A DNA stretch of 64,000 nucleotides from Bufo bufo (GCF_905171765.1 NC_053391.1:150169917-150233916), one strand, 5' to 3'; counted from the first letter of the stretch, positions 41,160 through 51,917 are shown. The notes: generated by a model from the sequence alone, not told the origin. Translations and numbers: made by a program.

Positions 41160-42540
41160 CTCTGATTTGTCAAAGTTAATCTTAAAATTAGATGCTTCCC
41201 CAAATGCCTAAAAAATATCTATTACATGTGGCATGGCTTCTTCCGGGTTTGAGATAAACATTAACAAATCGTCGGCAAACGCTGCCATTTTGTGCTCAAT
41301 TTTGTTTATTCTCAATCCTCTAATATCAGTGGCTATATTACGTTTCCATGGCTAATATAAAGAGTGAAGGAGAAAGCGGGCATCTCTGTCTGGTACAATT
41401 TCCAATGCTAAAGGAGTCTGACAGTGTATTATTCACCAATATATGGGCCGAGGGGGAGGAGTACATCGTGAATATTGCCTGTACAAATCTATCCGGAAAC
41501 CCAAAGGCTTCCAGAGTTTTCCGCATAAATTTCCAGCCCACTCTGTCGAACGCTTTTTCTGCGTCTGTTCCCAGCAGAACTAGGGGCGTTCTTTTAGAGT
41601 GAGCATGAGAAACCGCATGTAAGACTCTGCTAACATTATGTCTACCCTCCCTGCCCAATACAAATCCCACCTGCTCCTCACCAATCAGGTTAGGAAGCAA
41701 GGAGGCAATCCTGTGGCTTAGCAGCTTGGCCCACCACTTCAAATCTGTGTTTAGGAGAGATATGGGTCTGTAGCTACCGCACAGCTCCTGATCTTTCCCT
41801 TCCTTGTGGATGATGGTAATATGCACTTCTTGTGCTTGGGCAGGGAGGGTGGAGCCTTGCAGCAGGTCATTGCAGAGTCTCACAAAGTATGGGGTCAGGA
41901 TATGTTTAAATTTCTTATAGTAATAAATAGGGTAACCATCTGGGCCTGGACTTTTGCCCGTTGGTATAGAGCTGATGATCTTATCTACATCCACACTTGT
42001 AAAGGGCCGCAGCAGTGTGGACCTATTGTCTACTGATAAAGTGGGGATTGGGATGGATTTAAGGAAGGAATCTATGCATTCGCCTAAGTGGCGTTGGTCA
42101 GAATCTGCTGTCAGTTTCTCTTTTTCTAGGTTATATAGTGACGAGTAAAAGTTACAGAACTCTCTCGCTATATCAGGTGTTGTGGTGAGTTTCTTACCCT
42201 CCTTAGTTTTAATAGCTTGGATAAAAGTTTTGCTCTTTTGAGCTCTTAAGAGATTAGTCATTACCCTAGATCCCTTGTCCCCATGACAGAAATGCTTGAA
42301 TCGTAGAGATTGCAGTATTTTGGCTGTTTTAATATTTAACAGGTCTTTAACCTGGTGGCGCAACGCCTTAAGTGTACATTGTACTTCGTCAGTCTGTTTT
42401 ATTTTATGTAAGGTTTCTAGGGTAGAGATCTGTGTCAGCAGGGAGTTTAACTGTTGGGATCTTTGCTTCTTTACTCTGGAGCCTAGGCTAATCAGTTCTC
42501 CTGTAATATCTGCCTTATGGGCCTCCCAAATCATGGGCAT
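41160..42540 (-). pseudogene. L1 ORF2, reverse transcriptase
   Basis: The reverse transcriptase copies L1 RNA at the nicked target. It shows KSPGPDGYPIYYYKKFKHIL, SYRPISLLNTDLKWWAKLL, EEQVGFVLGREGRHNVSRVL, TDAEKAFDRVGWKFM, RQRCPLSPSLFILAMET, and in 41160-41337 the catalytic MAAFADDLLMFISNP. The G of the usual RQGCPLSP reads R here. A stop follows in IDIF*AFGEASNFKINF. Confidence 0.9.
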
Positions 42541-43201
42541 GGGGGTTTGAGGTCTGTCATTTTCATTAAAGTAATCTTGGATCTTTTGCTCTATCTGTGT
42601 CTTGTTAACCTCTTCCTCTAAAAGTGTGGTATTGAGTCACCACGTCCAGATTTTTGGGGACAAGTTTTTCAGTTTCCACTGAACTTTGACCGGAGCATTG
42701 TCAGAGACAGTGGAATTTCCAATTTCTGCTTTTGTAACAGAAGTGAGTGAGTTATTGGACATATAGATGTAGTCTAACCTCTGGTAGGTACCATGTACCT
42801 GCGAGAAGAATGTGCAATCCCTCCCTTCCGGATTGAGGACCCTCCAGACATCCGAGATTCGCAAGTTCGAGAGGGACAATTGGATTCTACGTACTTGTTT
42901 CTTAGAGAGGAGTGGGGTTTTTGAGGTGGAATCTATGCTGTGTTTTAAGGCTAAGTTGAAATCACCCCCTAATATCAATAAGCCTTCCGCGAACTCCCAG
43001 AGGGTGCCTAACATCTGTATAAACCACGGGATCTGTTTAACATTCGGGGCATATACATTTGCCATGGTGATAGTGCTATTAAGGACTTTCCCCTTAACAA
43101 ACAAGTACCTTCCAAGAGGGTCTTCCATTTTAGCCGTCAAGGTAAATGGTATATTTTTGCTAACGCCAATAGAAACTCCTCTAGCAGCCGAGGAATAGGT
43201 A

Positions 43202-44405
43202 CAGGGTGGGCCATTTATATGGATACACCTTAATAAAATGGGAATGGTTGGTGATATTAACTTCCTGTTTGTGGCACATTAGTATATGTGAGGGGGGAAA
43301 CTTTTCAAGATTGGTGGTGACCATGGCGGCCATTTTGAAGTCGGCCATTTTGAATCCAACTTTTGTTTTTCCAATAGGAAGAGGGTCATGTGACACATAA
43401 AACCTATTGGGAATTTCACAAGAAAAACAATGGTGTGCTTGGTTTTAATGTAAATTTATTCTTTCATGAGTTATTTACAAGTTTCTGACCACTTAGAAAA
43501 TGTGTTCAATGTGCTGCCCATTGTGTTGGATTGTCAATGCAACCCTCTTCTCCCACTCTTCACTCACTGATAGCAACACCGCAGGAGAAATGCTAGCACA
43601 GGCTTCCAGTATCCGTAGTTTCAGGTGCTGCACATCTTGTATCTTCACAGATAGTGAAGATACAAAGATAGTGGGGCCATTCTTCATCAATGGAAACCTC
43701 AAGGCCACTGGATATGCAAAATTGCTACATGATGATGTGTTTCCCTCTTTATGCACTGAAGCTGGCACATTTCTCTGAGTTTTTCCAGCAAGATGGTGCA
43801 CCACCACATTATGGGTGTCAGGTCCGAGCATTCCTAGATGAAGAGTTTCCTGGAAAGTGGATTGGTCGTCGTGGGCCAGTTGAATGGCCCCCAAGGTCTC
43901 CCGATCTGACCCCCTTAGACTTTTATCTTTCGGGTCATCTGAAGGCAATTGTCTATGCTGTGAAGATACGAGATGTGCAGCACCTGAAACTACGGATACT
44001 GGAAGCCTGTGCTAGCATTTCTCCTGCGGTGTTGCTATCAGTGTGTGAAGAGTGGGAGAAGAGGGTTGCATTGACAATCCAACACAATGGGCAGCACATT
44101 GAACACATTTTATAAGTGGTCAGAAACTTGTAAATAACTCATGAAAGAATAAGGTTACGTTAAAACCAAGCACACCATTGTTTTTCTTGTGAAATTCCCA
44201 ATAAGTTTGATTTGTCACATGACCCTTCTCCTATTGAAAAAACTAAAGTTGGATTCAAAACGGCCGACTTCAAAATGGCCGCCATGGTCACCACCCATCT
44301 TGAAAATTCCCCCCCCTCACATATACTAATGTGCCACAAACAGTAAGTTAATATCACCAACTATTCCCATTTTATTAAGGTGTATCCATATAAATGGCCC
44401 ACCCT
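43202..44405. mobile_element. Fold-back mariner-like element
   Basis: Terminal CAGGGTGGGCCATTTATATG and its inverse are flanked by TA on both sides (43200-43201 and 44406-44407). The left ~455 bp is the reverse complement of the right ~440 bp, so the element is almost one large hairpin with a ~300-bp centre. The empty L1 target (GAATAGG-TA-GAATGG) is clear. Confidence 0.9.
43664..44115 (+). pseudogene. Mariner-like transposase, C-terminal fragment
   Basis: It retains FFQQDGAPPHYGCQVRAFLD with the second catalytic Asp, and EWPPRSPDLTPLDFYLSGHL with the third Asp (mariner DDD type). It then ends EEWEKRVALTIQHNGQHIEH. The N-terminal DNA-binding and first-Asp regions are missing, replaced by an inverted copy of the C-terminus. 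Confidence 0.87.
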
Positions 44406-44570
44406 GTAGAATGGTACCAGACAGGGAAGCACTTACTACTCATATTAGGGACACGTTGATGCCTAAAGTGAGTCTCTTGTAAAAAGAGTATGTTGCGTTT
44501 TCTATTTTAAGGGTGTGGTACACTTGACTTCTTTTCTGAGGGATATTCATCCCATTAACATTAAGTGTGC

Positions 44571-44933
44571 AAACAATTACTTCAGCGATATTATTAAACA
44601 GTTAATATCTAGCACACCCGCCTCAGGGATACTAGCTTGCAGGTCGACATCGGGTGGGAGACATGGGTAAACATTGATATAAACAAAAAAAGAAGAAGAG
44701 CACTGAGGCTCTAACGGCGCATGTCTGCGCAATAGTGCAATAACAATCAAATAGTATAGGGCCGGGGGGGGGGAACATCAGTGGTAGAGCCCGATATGAC
44801 CAGGGACTCCGCACACACCCGACCAGTATAAGGGCCTTTCCAGGCCTACTCGAATCAGAAAACATAAGTATGGACTAGTGCAGGTCCGGAGGGAGAGAGC
44901 CGCCTCCAAGTGATGGATAAAGGAGGCTTTTAG
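44571..44933 (-). other. L1 inter-ORF region, no gene
   Basis: Between the ORF2 start and the LTR insertion. Contains a G-run at 44766-44773. Nothing else recognised. Confidence 0.45.
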
Positions 44934-44937
44934 GAAG
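44934..44937. repeat. 4-bp target duplication GAAG
   Basis: GAAG precedes the 5' LTR and is repeated at 49911-49914, right after the 3' LTR. Confidence 0.85.
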
Positions 44938-45563
44938 TGTGAGACAGTGACAGGTCTCACTCAGGTTAGAGGCAAGGAAGGGGTGGATAGTGTGGTCCAC
45001 ACCCCTGTTCCACCACAGGTGAGAGAAGCTGGAGGTAATCAGCCTGGCATAAGGCACCTCCCAGAGTGTCAGAAAGGGGGTAGTGTGTTACCTGTGGACA
45101 GAGGCCTGGAGGCCTGGAGGCTCTGTCTGTGTGGTCTCAGCTGGGCAAGGCTGAGGGACCACAAGGCTGGGAGATAGCCTGGAGTTGGGGGACGCAGCGA
45201 CGCCTGGGGGGGACGCAGCGACGCCTGGGAGGGTCGCAGGGCCATAGTCAGGCGGACTACTGAGCCCCAATCCCCCACAAGAGACACTGGACTGGAGACA
45301 GTGGGCGTACTGGGCTCTGTACAGCCAGGAGGCTGTGGGACATTGGCTGACAAAGCCGCATGTGTTCACAGGGTGTGAACTGTGACTTTAGGTGAGTCAG
45401 GATATTATATGTTTAGTTAGAGCCCAGCCGGGCAGGTGTTTATTTTGTACCATTTATGTTTGGATTGCTGAGGAGCCAAATAAAGTGATGTTTGGACCAG
45501 AAACTTGGTGTCTGGCGACGATATTTGTGTGAATCGCCCCCGGAGAAGAGCTAACCCCCCACA
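44938..45563 (+). repeat. 5' LTR of the myosin-bearing retrotransposon
   Basis: It starts TGTGAGACAGTGACAGGTCT and ends GCTAACCCCCCACA. It contains AATAAAG at about 45478-45484 as a likely polyadenylation signal. Confidence 0.95.
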
Positions 45564-45565
45564 AT

Positions 45566-45582
45566 TGGTGGAGGATGCGGGC
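45566..45582 (+). other. Primer binding site
   Basis: TGGTGGAGGATGCGGGC starts two bases after the 5' LTR. Its first 14 bases equal the PBS of the Gmr1-like element. Confidence 0.8.
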
Positions 45583-45727
45583 AGGTGTCCCTGCTGATAA
45601 GTAAAAATGCTGGAAGCCTGCTAGTTTGCAGAGCAGAGACTGCTGGTGTTAAACTGGACTTTTTTTTTCTGTGGTGCAAACAGTGCAGGATTTAAAGGGC
45701 CAGAAGCCCAGTACAAGAGACTGAGCA

Positions 45728-48634
45728 GTGGAAATGGCTGCAAAATGGTATAGCCCGTGGGAGAAATCCTGCGAGTTAGTGATCGGCGGAATCCCGCTGG
45801 GGGTCATTCTAGACTCCCGCCAGCAAGTGTCTCGGGTCCTGCCTGGAATTCTGGACTTTGTAACAAGGGGGCCCGAGACAAAAACTACGGTGTCGCTGAC
45901 CTTTGTGACGGACTATGGCTCTGTGCAATGGGAGCTGTTAAAATGTGAGACACTGGAAGTGGAATTTGTACTGGGCAAGGACTTTCCATTGTTTGGGCAG
46001 TTGTGGAGCGGAGTTCCTGATAAAAGGCAAAGATATGCCGTTGCCAAGGGCAACCGTCGGGAAGACAAAGAGGTGGAGAGCGGTGCGGTTCTCAGGAGTG
46101 CATATCTTCCCTGCGACTGTGTCCGGAGTCCTGGAGAGGAAGTGCGGAGGTGCAGTAAAGCTGTTGCTAGGAGCAACCACAACCTTGATGAGTCCGCGGG
46201 AGAGAATGTCACTACTTTACCAGAATGGTGGATTACAAAGGGTAAGACTGTTCCTGTTATTAACTATGTGGCAGACCCAGTGACAGTGAGCCGGCGGCAG
46301 GGGTTACCTGCTGGGCCGGTAGGTAATAAGTCTGTGTCTGGACAGGCGGATCAGCCTGCTGTGATTGCTCCCTCGCAGAAATCTACAGGGGAGAAGGTTT
46401 CTGTGTTACCTCAGTTGCCCATGACCAAAGCTAGTTTTGGGATGACAAGGATCCGGGATCCCATGCTAGCCCGGGTAAGAGGTAGCACAATATTGAAACC
46501 TGAGACTGGTAAAATATTAAAGGTGCTGGACAGTCGTGCGGATAAGGACTATCCGCAGATTTTCACTGAGCGTGAGACTCCAATGAGAACAGAGACTGAT
46601 GAACTTGATGTTACAGATACGCTCATGCATGAGGGAGTGTTGGGCCGTGATATTGGGTTGTTGCTGTGGAGTAATGGAGACACTTCTGCAGATAGTGATG
46701 AAACTCCTGCAGAACCTGTACCTGTCCCTTTAAGTGAGGATCTAAGGGAGTTGCACTTTGACCTGCATGGGGAAAGAATATTGACCATTGGAAACAATGG
46801 TGCTGGTCAAGTGCAAAGTGATGGTGACAAAAGTGCGGAAATGCATAAGGAAAATATGATGTCATATGAAATATGTGGTGACAGTGATATAACTTTTCCG
46901 TTGCAGGTTGTGGTCAGGGGAGAAGCGCCCCCTGGTGGTAAAAATGTAAATGATGATAAAACTTTATTTTCTGCATCTGCTATGTTTCATGAAGCGCGAT
47001 ATGACGTAATCAAAAAGTTAGAAGACATGCATATAAGTAGTGTGGAGCAAAGCCCAGCTCCAGCTCAGTGTTTGAAGGTGCCGGAGAATATGATAGGGTT
47101 AGAGGGTGTACCGCACGTACCAGAGGGGGAAATGCAGTCTCCACAATGTTGGTTGGTTACTAAGGAAGTGTCCCAGGTGGGGATTAACTCATTGGTGCCC
47201 CTAGAGGTCAGAATTAATAATGACACGAGCGGTATAGGTGACGTATGTGCTGTGACCGATAGCAACCCAGAGAGTGAAGCTACCATGTCAAGGTCCTGTG
47301 AAACAAAGGTGGTTACTAGTAGCGACCAGACAGTTATATCTGACGAGATGAGAATTAAGTCGGGTGACATCAGCCTAGGGTCTGAAGCCCATATCCAGAC
47401 AGTTGTAGGTGACCTGACACGACAGTACAGCTGCAAACAGGAGGATGATCTCTCTCTCTCCTCACGCTCCCTAGAAACGTTAGAGACTGGACTAGCTGTC
47501 TTCACAGAGCAACTGAAGAAGGCTTCAGAAAGGGCAAAGAAGGAGAGCCAGAAAGAGAATGGTGATACTCCTACATCAGCTGCAGCAGAGCCGAGCAAGG
47601 AGCAGCTGGAACCGGAGGCCAAAAAGCGGGGCACTTCCCACAAGCTTGTGCAAAAAGCTGAAAAGAAACTGCTGAAAAACATGGAGTTGGTGGTTCAGTG
47701 CCTGGAGAAACAGGGTGTGACATACAAAAAGGTGGAGAAAACCAAGAACAAACTTCAGCGAGGATTGGATGATCTGATGGTGGACCTGGACCACCAGAAG
47801 CAAGTTATGTCTAATCCAGCAAAGAAACAGGAGAAATGTGACTGGCTCCTAGCTGAAGAGAAATACATCTCGGCTCGATATGGTGAAAAACGTGACCAAA
47901 CAGAGACTGATGCTTGGGAAAAGGAGACCAAGGCCCTCTCCTTGGCTAAAGCCCTGGAAAAAGCGCTTGAGGAGCATGCTGAATTGGAGAGGCTGAACAA
48001 GCAACTCAGAGCAGAGACTGAAAATCTCATGCGCTTAAAAGATGAGTTGGAGAAATCTAAGTGTGCTCTCAAACAGCAGGTGGAAGGTGAGAAACCTGAA
48101 GAGGAGAGTTCTCTGGAAGATGTCAAGAAGCCAGAGCCTGTTAAAAATGGGACTGGAGAGGGTGGCACTGTGGTGCTGGCTGTGGCAGAGAAGATGGAAG
48201 ATGCTTCTGCTAAACCAGTTGATGGGGCTGATGTGAATGCCGAAGACCACAGACCCGTGGTAGCGTGTAACCTAGGCCTGGAAGACGTCCCCTCTGCATG
48301 CAAGGCCTTTCAAATAGCCAGCAGGCTGCTGGGGAAGAAGTACGAGGAGGTGAACGATCAGTTTTTGGATCCGGGCTATTACGATGGGCTGTATCTCCTG
48401 ACTCCTCCTCAAAAGGAGAACAGTGTCCTGGGTGAGCCTCTGGAGAAAATGACAGAAGACAAGGAGTCTGCTGAAGACCCTGGTGCCTCCTGCCTCGATG
48501 AGAAAGAGGGGGAGGGGTTAACAGGGCAAGTGTTGGTGCCATGTCCGAGAAGGATGAGAAGGCGGTCAAAGAGACTGGAGACTCCAAGAAGACAAAGGCT
48601 GAAAAAGTTAAGGCGGATGTGTTGGTTGACGTGA
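45728..48634 (+). CDS. 968-aa chimeric protein: retropepsin-like domain plus shuffled non-muscle myosin tail
   Basis: The start [18 protein letters not shown] is followed by a retropepsin-like segment: [19 protein letters not shown], where the catalytic DSG reads D29-S30-R31, and [13 protein letters not shown] (81-93). It is thus probably inactive as a protease. Residues ~95-600 are a polar linker I do not recognise. Residues 625-656 ([20 protein letters not shown]) match the C-terminal coiled coil of non-muscle myosin heavy chain. Residues 666-787 ([56 protein letters not shown]) match the middle of the same tail. In myosin-9/-10 the second segment lies upstream of the first, so the order is reversed. 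No stop codon interrupts 968 codons. The last ~30 codons overlap the next ORF. Confidence 0.88.
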   Translation: MEMAAKWYSPWEKSCELVIGGIPLGVILDSRQQVSRVLPGILDFVTRGPETKTTVSLTFVTDYGSVQWELLKCETLEVEFVLGKDFPLFGQLWSGVPDKRQRYAVAKGNRREDKEVESGAVLRSAYLPCDCVRSPGEEVRRCSKAVARSNHNLDESAGENVTTLPEWWITKGKTVPVINYVADPVTVSRRQGLPAGPVGNKSVSGQADQPAVIAPSQKSTGEKVSVLPQLPMTKASFGMTRIRDPMLARVRGSTILKPETGKILKVLDSRADKDYPQIFTERETPMRTETDELDVTDTLMHEGVLGRDIGLLLWSNGDTSADSDETPAEPVPVPLSEDLRELHFDLHGERILTIGNNGAGQVQSDGDKSAEMHKENMMSYEICGDSDITFPLQVVVRGEAPPGGKNVNDDKTLFSASAMFHEARYDVIKKLEDMHISSVEQSPAPAQCLKVPENMIGLEGVPHVPEGEMQSPQCWLVTKEVSQVGINSLVPLEVRINNDTSGIGDVCAVTDSNPESEATMSRSCETKVVTSSDQTVISDEMRIKSGDISLGSEAHIQTVVGDLTRQYSCKQEDDLSLSSRSLETLETGLAVFTEQLKKASERAKKESQKENGDTPTSAAAEPSKEQLEPEAKKRGTSHKLVQKAEKKLLKNMELVVQCLEKQGVTYKKVEKTKNKLQRGLDDLMVDLDHQKQVMSNPAKKQEKCDWLLAEEKYISARYGEKRDQTETDAWEKETKALSLAKALEKALEEHAELERLNKQLRAETENLMRLKDELEKSKCALKQQVEGEKPEEESSLEDVKKPEPVKNGTGEGGTVVLAVAEKMEDASAKPVDGADVNAEDHRPVVACNLGLEDVPSACKAFQIASRLLGKKYEEVNDQFLDPGYYDGLYLLTPPQKENSVLGEPLEKMTEDKESAEDPGASCLDEKEGEGLTGQVLVPCPRRMRRRSKRLETPRRQRLKKLRRMCWLT

Positions 48635-49305
48635 AGTCTCCAGGTGCTGCAGAGACCAAAGTTAAGCAAAAGGGGGCCGCGGCCGAAGTGGAAAAAGCCA
48701 CTAAAGAAGCGAGTAGGGGCAAGCAGGCTCTGGTGAAGGAGCCCTGCAAAGCAAAGGAGGAAGTGTCGGGACGTGACCATGACTGGGAACAGTTCAGTCA
48801 AGAGCGGCAGCAGTCCAAGAAAGGACATGAGGCGCAAGTGCGGGAGCCAGAGGATCAAAAACGAGAGAGAGATCGAAGAGTGCGAGAGCGCATCATTATC
48901 ACCCACGAAAGAGTAGGAAGAGAGTACCTGACCATGAGATGGGCACATGAGGCCTTTAGGCAGATTAGATTGGGCAAGATGCTAGTTTGGGTGATAAACC
49001 AAGCTCTGCTGGCGTGGGTCTGGCAGAACAAAGGGAAGGTATGTGTCACCGAGTTTCCTGGCCTCGGTGAAATAAGAACCGGTAATTTTCTGTGTCAGCG
49101 GCAGCTAGTGCTCGCTGACACTGTGTTACTTAGTGTGGCTGTAGAGCCAAGCTGGGCCGGTTCTTATTGGGAGCAGCCAAAGAGCAGGGTGGGTGGCTGT
49201 TCCCCACGTCCAGGCCAGGTGGATACCCTCTCACCAGCCTCCCGTGGTTATGCAGGTGTTCACCCTCACGGGCTTGAACAAAGGGGGGGATATGTGAGAC
49301 AGTGA
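48541..49305 (+). CDS. Second ORF, 254 aa, charged, function unknown
   Basis: It begins [20 protein letters not shown] and overlaps the preceding ORF by 94 bases in the -1 frame, the usual gag-pol relationship. The N-terminal ~70 residues are Lys/Glu/Ala-rich. The middle (about 95-125) is Arg/Glu-rich, with [20 protein letters not shown], and could be a charged helix. I recognise no catalytic motif. From about residue 170 the frame runs into retroelement LTR-like sequence and the polypurine tract, so the real C-terminus may be earlier. It may be read by frameshifting or from its own Met, or may be part of the first ORF separated by one lost base. Confidence 0.5.
   Translation: MSEKDEKAVKETGDSKKTKAEKVKADVLVDVKSPGAAETKVKQKGAAAEVEKATKEASRGKQALVKEPCKAKEEVSGRDHDWEQFSQERQQSKKGHEAQVREPEDQKRERDRRVRERIIITHERVGREYLTMRWAHEAFRQIRLGKMLVWVINQALLAWVWQNKGKVCVTEFPGLGEIRTGNFLCQRQLVLADTVLLSVAVEPSWAGSYWEQPKSRVGGCSPRPGQVDTLSPASRGYAGVHPHGLEQRGGYVRQ
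49052..49211 (+). repeat. Fragment of the Gmr1-like LTR inside the myosin-bearing element
   Basis: CACCGAGTTTCCTGGCCTCG, GTCAGCGGCAGCTAGTGCT and GCCGGTTCTTATTGGGAGCA match the reverse strand of 9300-9470, part of the 3' LTR of the Gmr1-like element. The young element therefore carries a piece of another family's LTR just upstream of its polypurine tract. Confidence 0.8.
49280..49292 (+). other. Polypurine tract
   Basis: AAAGGGGGGGATA lies directly before the 3' LTR start TGTGAGAC. The Gmr1-like element has CAAAGGGGGGAGATA at the equivalent place. Confidence 0.85.
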
Positions 49306-49910
49306 CAGGTCTCACTCAGGTTAGAGGCAAGGAAGGGGTGGATAGTGTGGTCCACACCCCTGTTCCACCACAGGTGAGAGAAGCTGGAGGTAATCAGCCT
49401 GGCATAAGGCACCTCCCAGAGTGTCAGAAAGGGGGTAGTGTGTTACCTGTGGACAGAGGCCTGGAGGCTCTGTCTGTGTGGTCTCAGCTGGGCAAGGCTG
49501 AGGGACCACAAGGCTGGGAGATAGCCTGGAGTTGGGGGACGCAGCGACGCCTGGGGGGGACGCAGCGACGCCTGGGAGGGTCGCAGGGCCATAGTCAGGC
49601 GGACTACTGAGCCCCAATCCCCCACAAGAGACACTGGACTGGAGACAGTGGGCGTACTGGGCTCTGTACAGCCAGGAGGCTGTGGGACATTGGCTGACAA
49701 AGCCGCATGTGTTCACAGGGTGTGAACTGTGACTTTAGGTGAGTCAGGATATTATATGTTTAGTTAGAGCCCAGCCGGGCAGGTGTTTATTTTGTACCAT
49801 TTATGTTTGGATTGCTGAGGAGCCAAATAAAGTGATGTTTGGACCAGAAACTTGGTGTCTGGCGACGATATTTGTGTGAATCGCCCCCGGAGAAGAGCTA
49901 ACCCCCCACA
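49293..49910 (+). repeat. 3' LTR of the myosin-bearing retrotransposon
   Basis: It matches the 5' LTR except for lacking one GCCTGGAG unit near 49465. AATAAAG is present at about 49825. Confidence 0.95.
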
Positions 49911-50137
49911 GAAGGTTTTGCCAACTTAGGCAGTCTCTCCCTTCCGTCCAGCAATCCCGGTCCTCAGCCGGTTCTACCTTCCATACCTGGTTTTTATAAT
50001 ACCATAATCCACTTATAACAACTATAACATGAACCGAACAGTATGCAAATATGTGGATTATAAGACCAAAATGAGACCAAAACGCTACAACTGGTAGCTT
50101 TGTCGCTCTATAGAGCTAAATTTCAGTCCATAGAGGC

Positions 50138-51176
50138 CTATTTCTTCCTTGTCGATTTGGCCTTAGATGAAAGTGCCCAAGGCTCAGGTGAGGGCAGATG
50201 AGGGAGGTCTTCTGCGGTATTTACTGGCAACCACGATGGTATGTCCATGGGCGATATCTCAAGAGCCTCCCAGATCTTCGGCAGGTCGTCCGGGTGACGT
50301 ACTGTGTATTGTCGGCCCTTAATTGAGGTACTCAGGCCAAAGGGAAAGAGCCATCTCATGGGCAATTTTTTTGCTCTCAGCTCTGCTGTCAAGGGAGGTA
50401 AGGCCCTCCATTTAGCAAGTGTGCTAGCCGCTAAATCCTGGAAAATCTGGATTTTGTGGGTATCCAGTAGAATGTCTTCTTTTTCTCTTGCCTTTTTGAG
50501 GATCTCTGCTGTGTCCAGGTAATTTAGGATTGCTCAGACTGTGTCTCTTGGTGGGTCTCCATCTGCAGGATTGGGCCTAAGAGCTCTATGGGCCTGTTCG
50601 ATAGTAATGGCGTCCGCATGTGTCTGACCCACCAGCGTTATAAAGATTCGGCGCACGCACTCTGGAAGTTCCTCAGCAGGGATAGACTCTGGGATCCCCC
50701 TGATTCTTACGTTCTTTCGCCGTCCCCTATTCTCCTGGTCTTCCAGGCTAAGGTAGGCATTATTCAGCTGTGTGCGTAACGACTTCATTTGAGTTTGCAG
50801 CCCTCTGCTATGCTCTGTAATAGCTAGCTGGGAATTTTCGAGTGACTCAACTCGGGACCCCATTTGGTGTACCTCCATCTTTATGTCCGCCAGCTCCTTC
50901 ATCACCGGAGACAGGGCCTGCGACAGAGTGTTTCAGGAAGGATCTTGTAATCGGCAGTGTGTTAGTAGCTCCTTGCGTGTCGGAGTAAGTGCATGAACTG
51001 CTGCCACCTGAATCGTCCTCCTGCGTCTCAGAGCGGGCAGCGGCTGCCGCCATATTCTTCACTCTGGCTGGAGAAGGCATCGCCTTATTCAGGAACCTTG
51101 TCACGTCCCCTTGCGATTTCTGGGGTCTCAGTGTACCATCTGAGTCTTTGCCTCTCTCCTTGGACAGTTTGCCCAT
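50138..51176 (-). pseudogene. L1 ORF1 (RNA-binding chaperone)
   Basis: ORF1 protein binds L1 RNA as a coiled-coil trimer. The N-terminal part is 50847-51176 (MGKLSKERGKDSDGTL). The coiled coil and RRM start are at 50534-50905 (VESLENSQLAITEHSRGLQ, LEDQENRGRRKNVRIRGIPE, ADAITIEQAHRALRPNP). The C-terminal domain is at 50138-50392 (RWLFPFGLSTSIKGRQYTV, RHPDDLPKIWEALEI). A frame change near 50900 and a stop near 50534 break it. Confidence 0.82.
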
Positions 51177-51661
51177 GTTTCGAGTAGGTTATATGCTGTA
51201 AAAAGCTATGTGGCCGGGCAGTGTGATGAGGAGCTCAAGGTTAAGCATCCACCACTAGTGATGTCCCGAACTATTCGCCAGCGAACAACGTGGCGAACAT
51301 GGCTTTTTCGCGTTCGCCGCGGCGGGCGAACATATGCGATGTTCGGTCCGCCCCCTATACATCATCATTGAGCAAACTTTGACCCTGTACCTCACAGTCA
51401 GGAGACACATTCCAGCCAATCAGCAGCAGACCCTCCCTCCCAGACCCTCCCACCTCAGGGACAGCATCCATTTTAGATTCATTCGGAAGCTGCATTCTTA
51501 GTGAGAGGAGGGACAGTGCTGCTGCTGCTGATTTAATAGGGAAAGCTTTAGCTAGGGCAGTGTTCTGTGTCCACAGACTCATCTGCTGTAAGGACAGCGT
51601 CCTGACAGCACCCCAAAAAGCCCTTTTTAGGGCTGGCACATCAGTCTGCTTTTTTTTTAAA

Positions 51662-51666
<5 letters not shown>

Positions 51667-51699
<33 letters not shown>
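51667..51699. repeat. (TA)n microsatellite
   Basis: About 15 TA units, immediately before the Tc1-like fragment, which inserts at TA. Confidence 0.9.
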
Positions 51700-51701
51700 T
51701 A

Positions 51702-51916
51702 CAGACCAAAAGTTTGGACACACCTTCTCATTCAAATAGTTTTCTTTATTTTCATGACTATGAAGGCATCAAAACTATGATTTAACACATGTGGAATTAT
51801 ATACATAACAAACAAGTGTGAAACAACGGAAAATATGTCATATTCTAGGTTCTTCAAAGTAGCCACCTTTTGCTATGATTACTGCTTTGCACACTCTTGG
51901 CATTCTCTTGATGAGG
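51702..51916 (+). mobile_element. Tc1-like element fragment, terminal portion
   Basis: It starts CAGACCAAAAGTTTGGACAC after TA, a Tc1-like terminal repeat, and continues non-coding into CTTTGCACACTCTTGGCATT. The rest of the element is missing where hAT-2 sequence resumes. Confidence 0.8.
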
Positions 51917-51917
51917 A

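Larger units (their letters stand above)
42637..44570 (-). pseudogene. L1 ORF2, AP-type endonuclease, split by a mariner
   Basis: The endonuclease nicks target DNA. The N-terminal part lies at 44408-44570 (TLNVNGMNIPQKRSQVYHTL). The rest is at 42637-43200 with TMANVYAPN, LLILGGDFNLAL, RRIQLSLSNLRISDVWRVLN, RLDYIYMSNNSL and a final VSDNAPVKV, where the usual SDH reads SDN, so the catalytic His is lost. The fold-back mariner separates the parts at a TA. Confidence 0.87.
44938..49910 (+). mobile_element. Young non-autonomous LTR retrotransposon with transduced myosin sequence
   Basis: The element is bounded by LTRs at 44938-45563 and 49293-49910 that differ, by eye, only by one extra 8-bp unit (GCCTGGAG) in the 5' copy. 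A 4-bp duplication GAAG flanks it. It has a PBS (45566) and polypurine tract (49280-49292) like those of the Gmr1-like element at 8041-14036. The 3.7-kb interior has no RT, RNase H or integrase. It encodes a 968-aa protein with myosin-tail sequence plus an overlapping second frame. It must be mobilised in trans, probably by Gmr1-like elements (inference). Confidence 0.9.
38466..51247 (-). mobile_element. L1-type LINE, near full length, carrying three insertions
   Basis: Read on the minus strand: ORF1 (51176-50138), intergenic region, ORF2 endonuclease, RT and C-terminal region, and a poly(A) end seen as T9 at 38466-38474. Inserted into it are the LTR retrotransposon 44938-49910, the fold-back mariner 43202-44405 and a solo LTR 40214-41151. 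Removing these leaves about 5.7 kb. Several stops and frame changes inactivate it. Confidence 0.88.

Noticed and set aside
45728..48634. An ordinary host myosin-like or coiled-coil gene
   Set aside because: It lies between two near-identical LTRs with PBS and polypurine tract, has a retropepsin-like N-terminus, and joins myosin segments in an unnatural order.
48541..49305. Assignment of the charged second ORF to an SAFB/SLTM-like protein
   Set aside because: The Arg/Glu-rich stretch is only compositionally similar; no specific motif matched.
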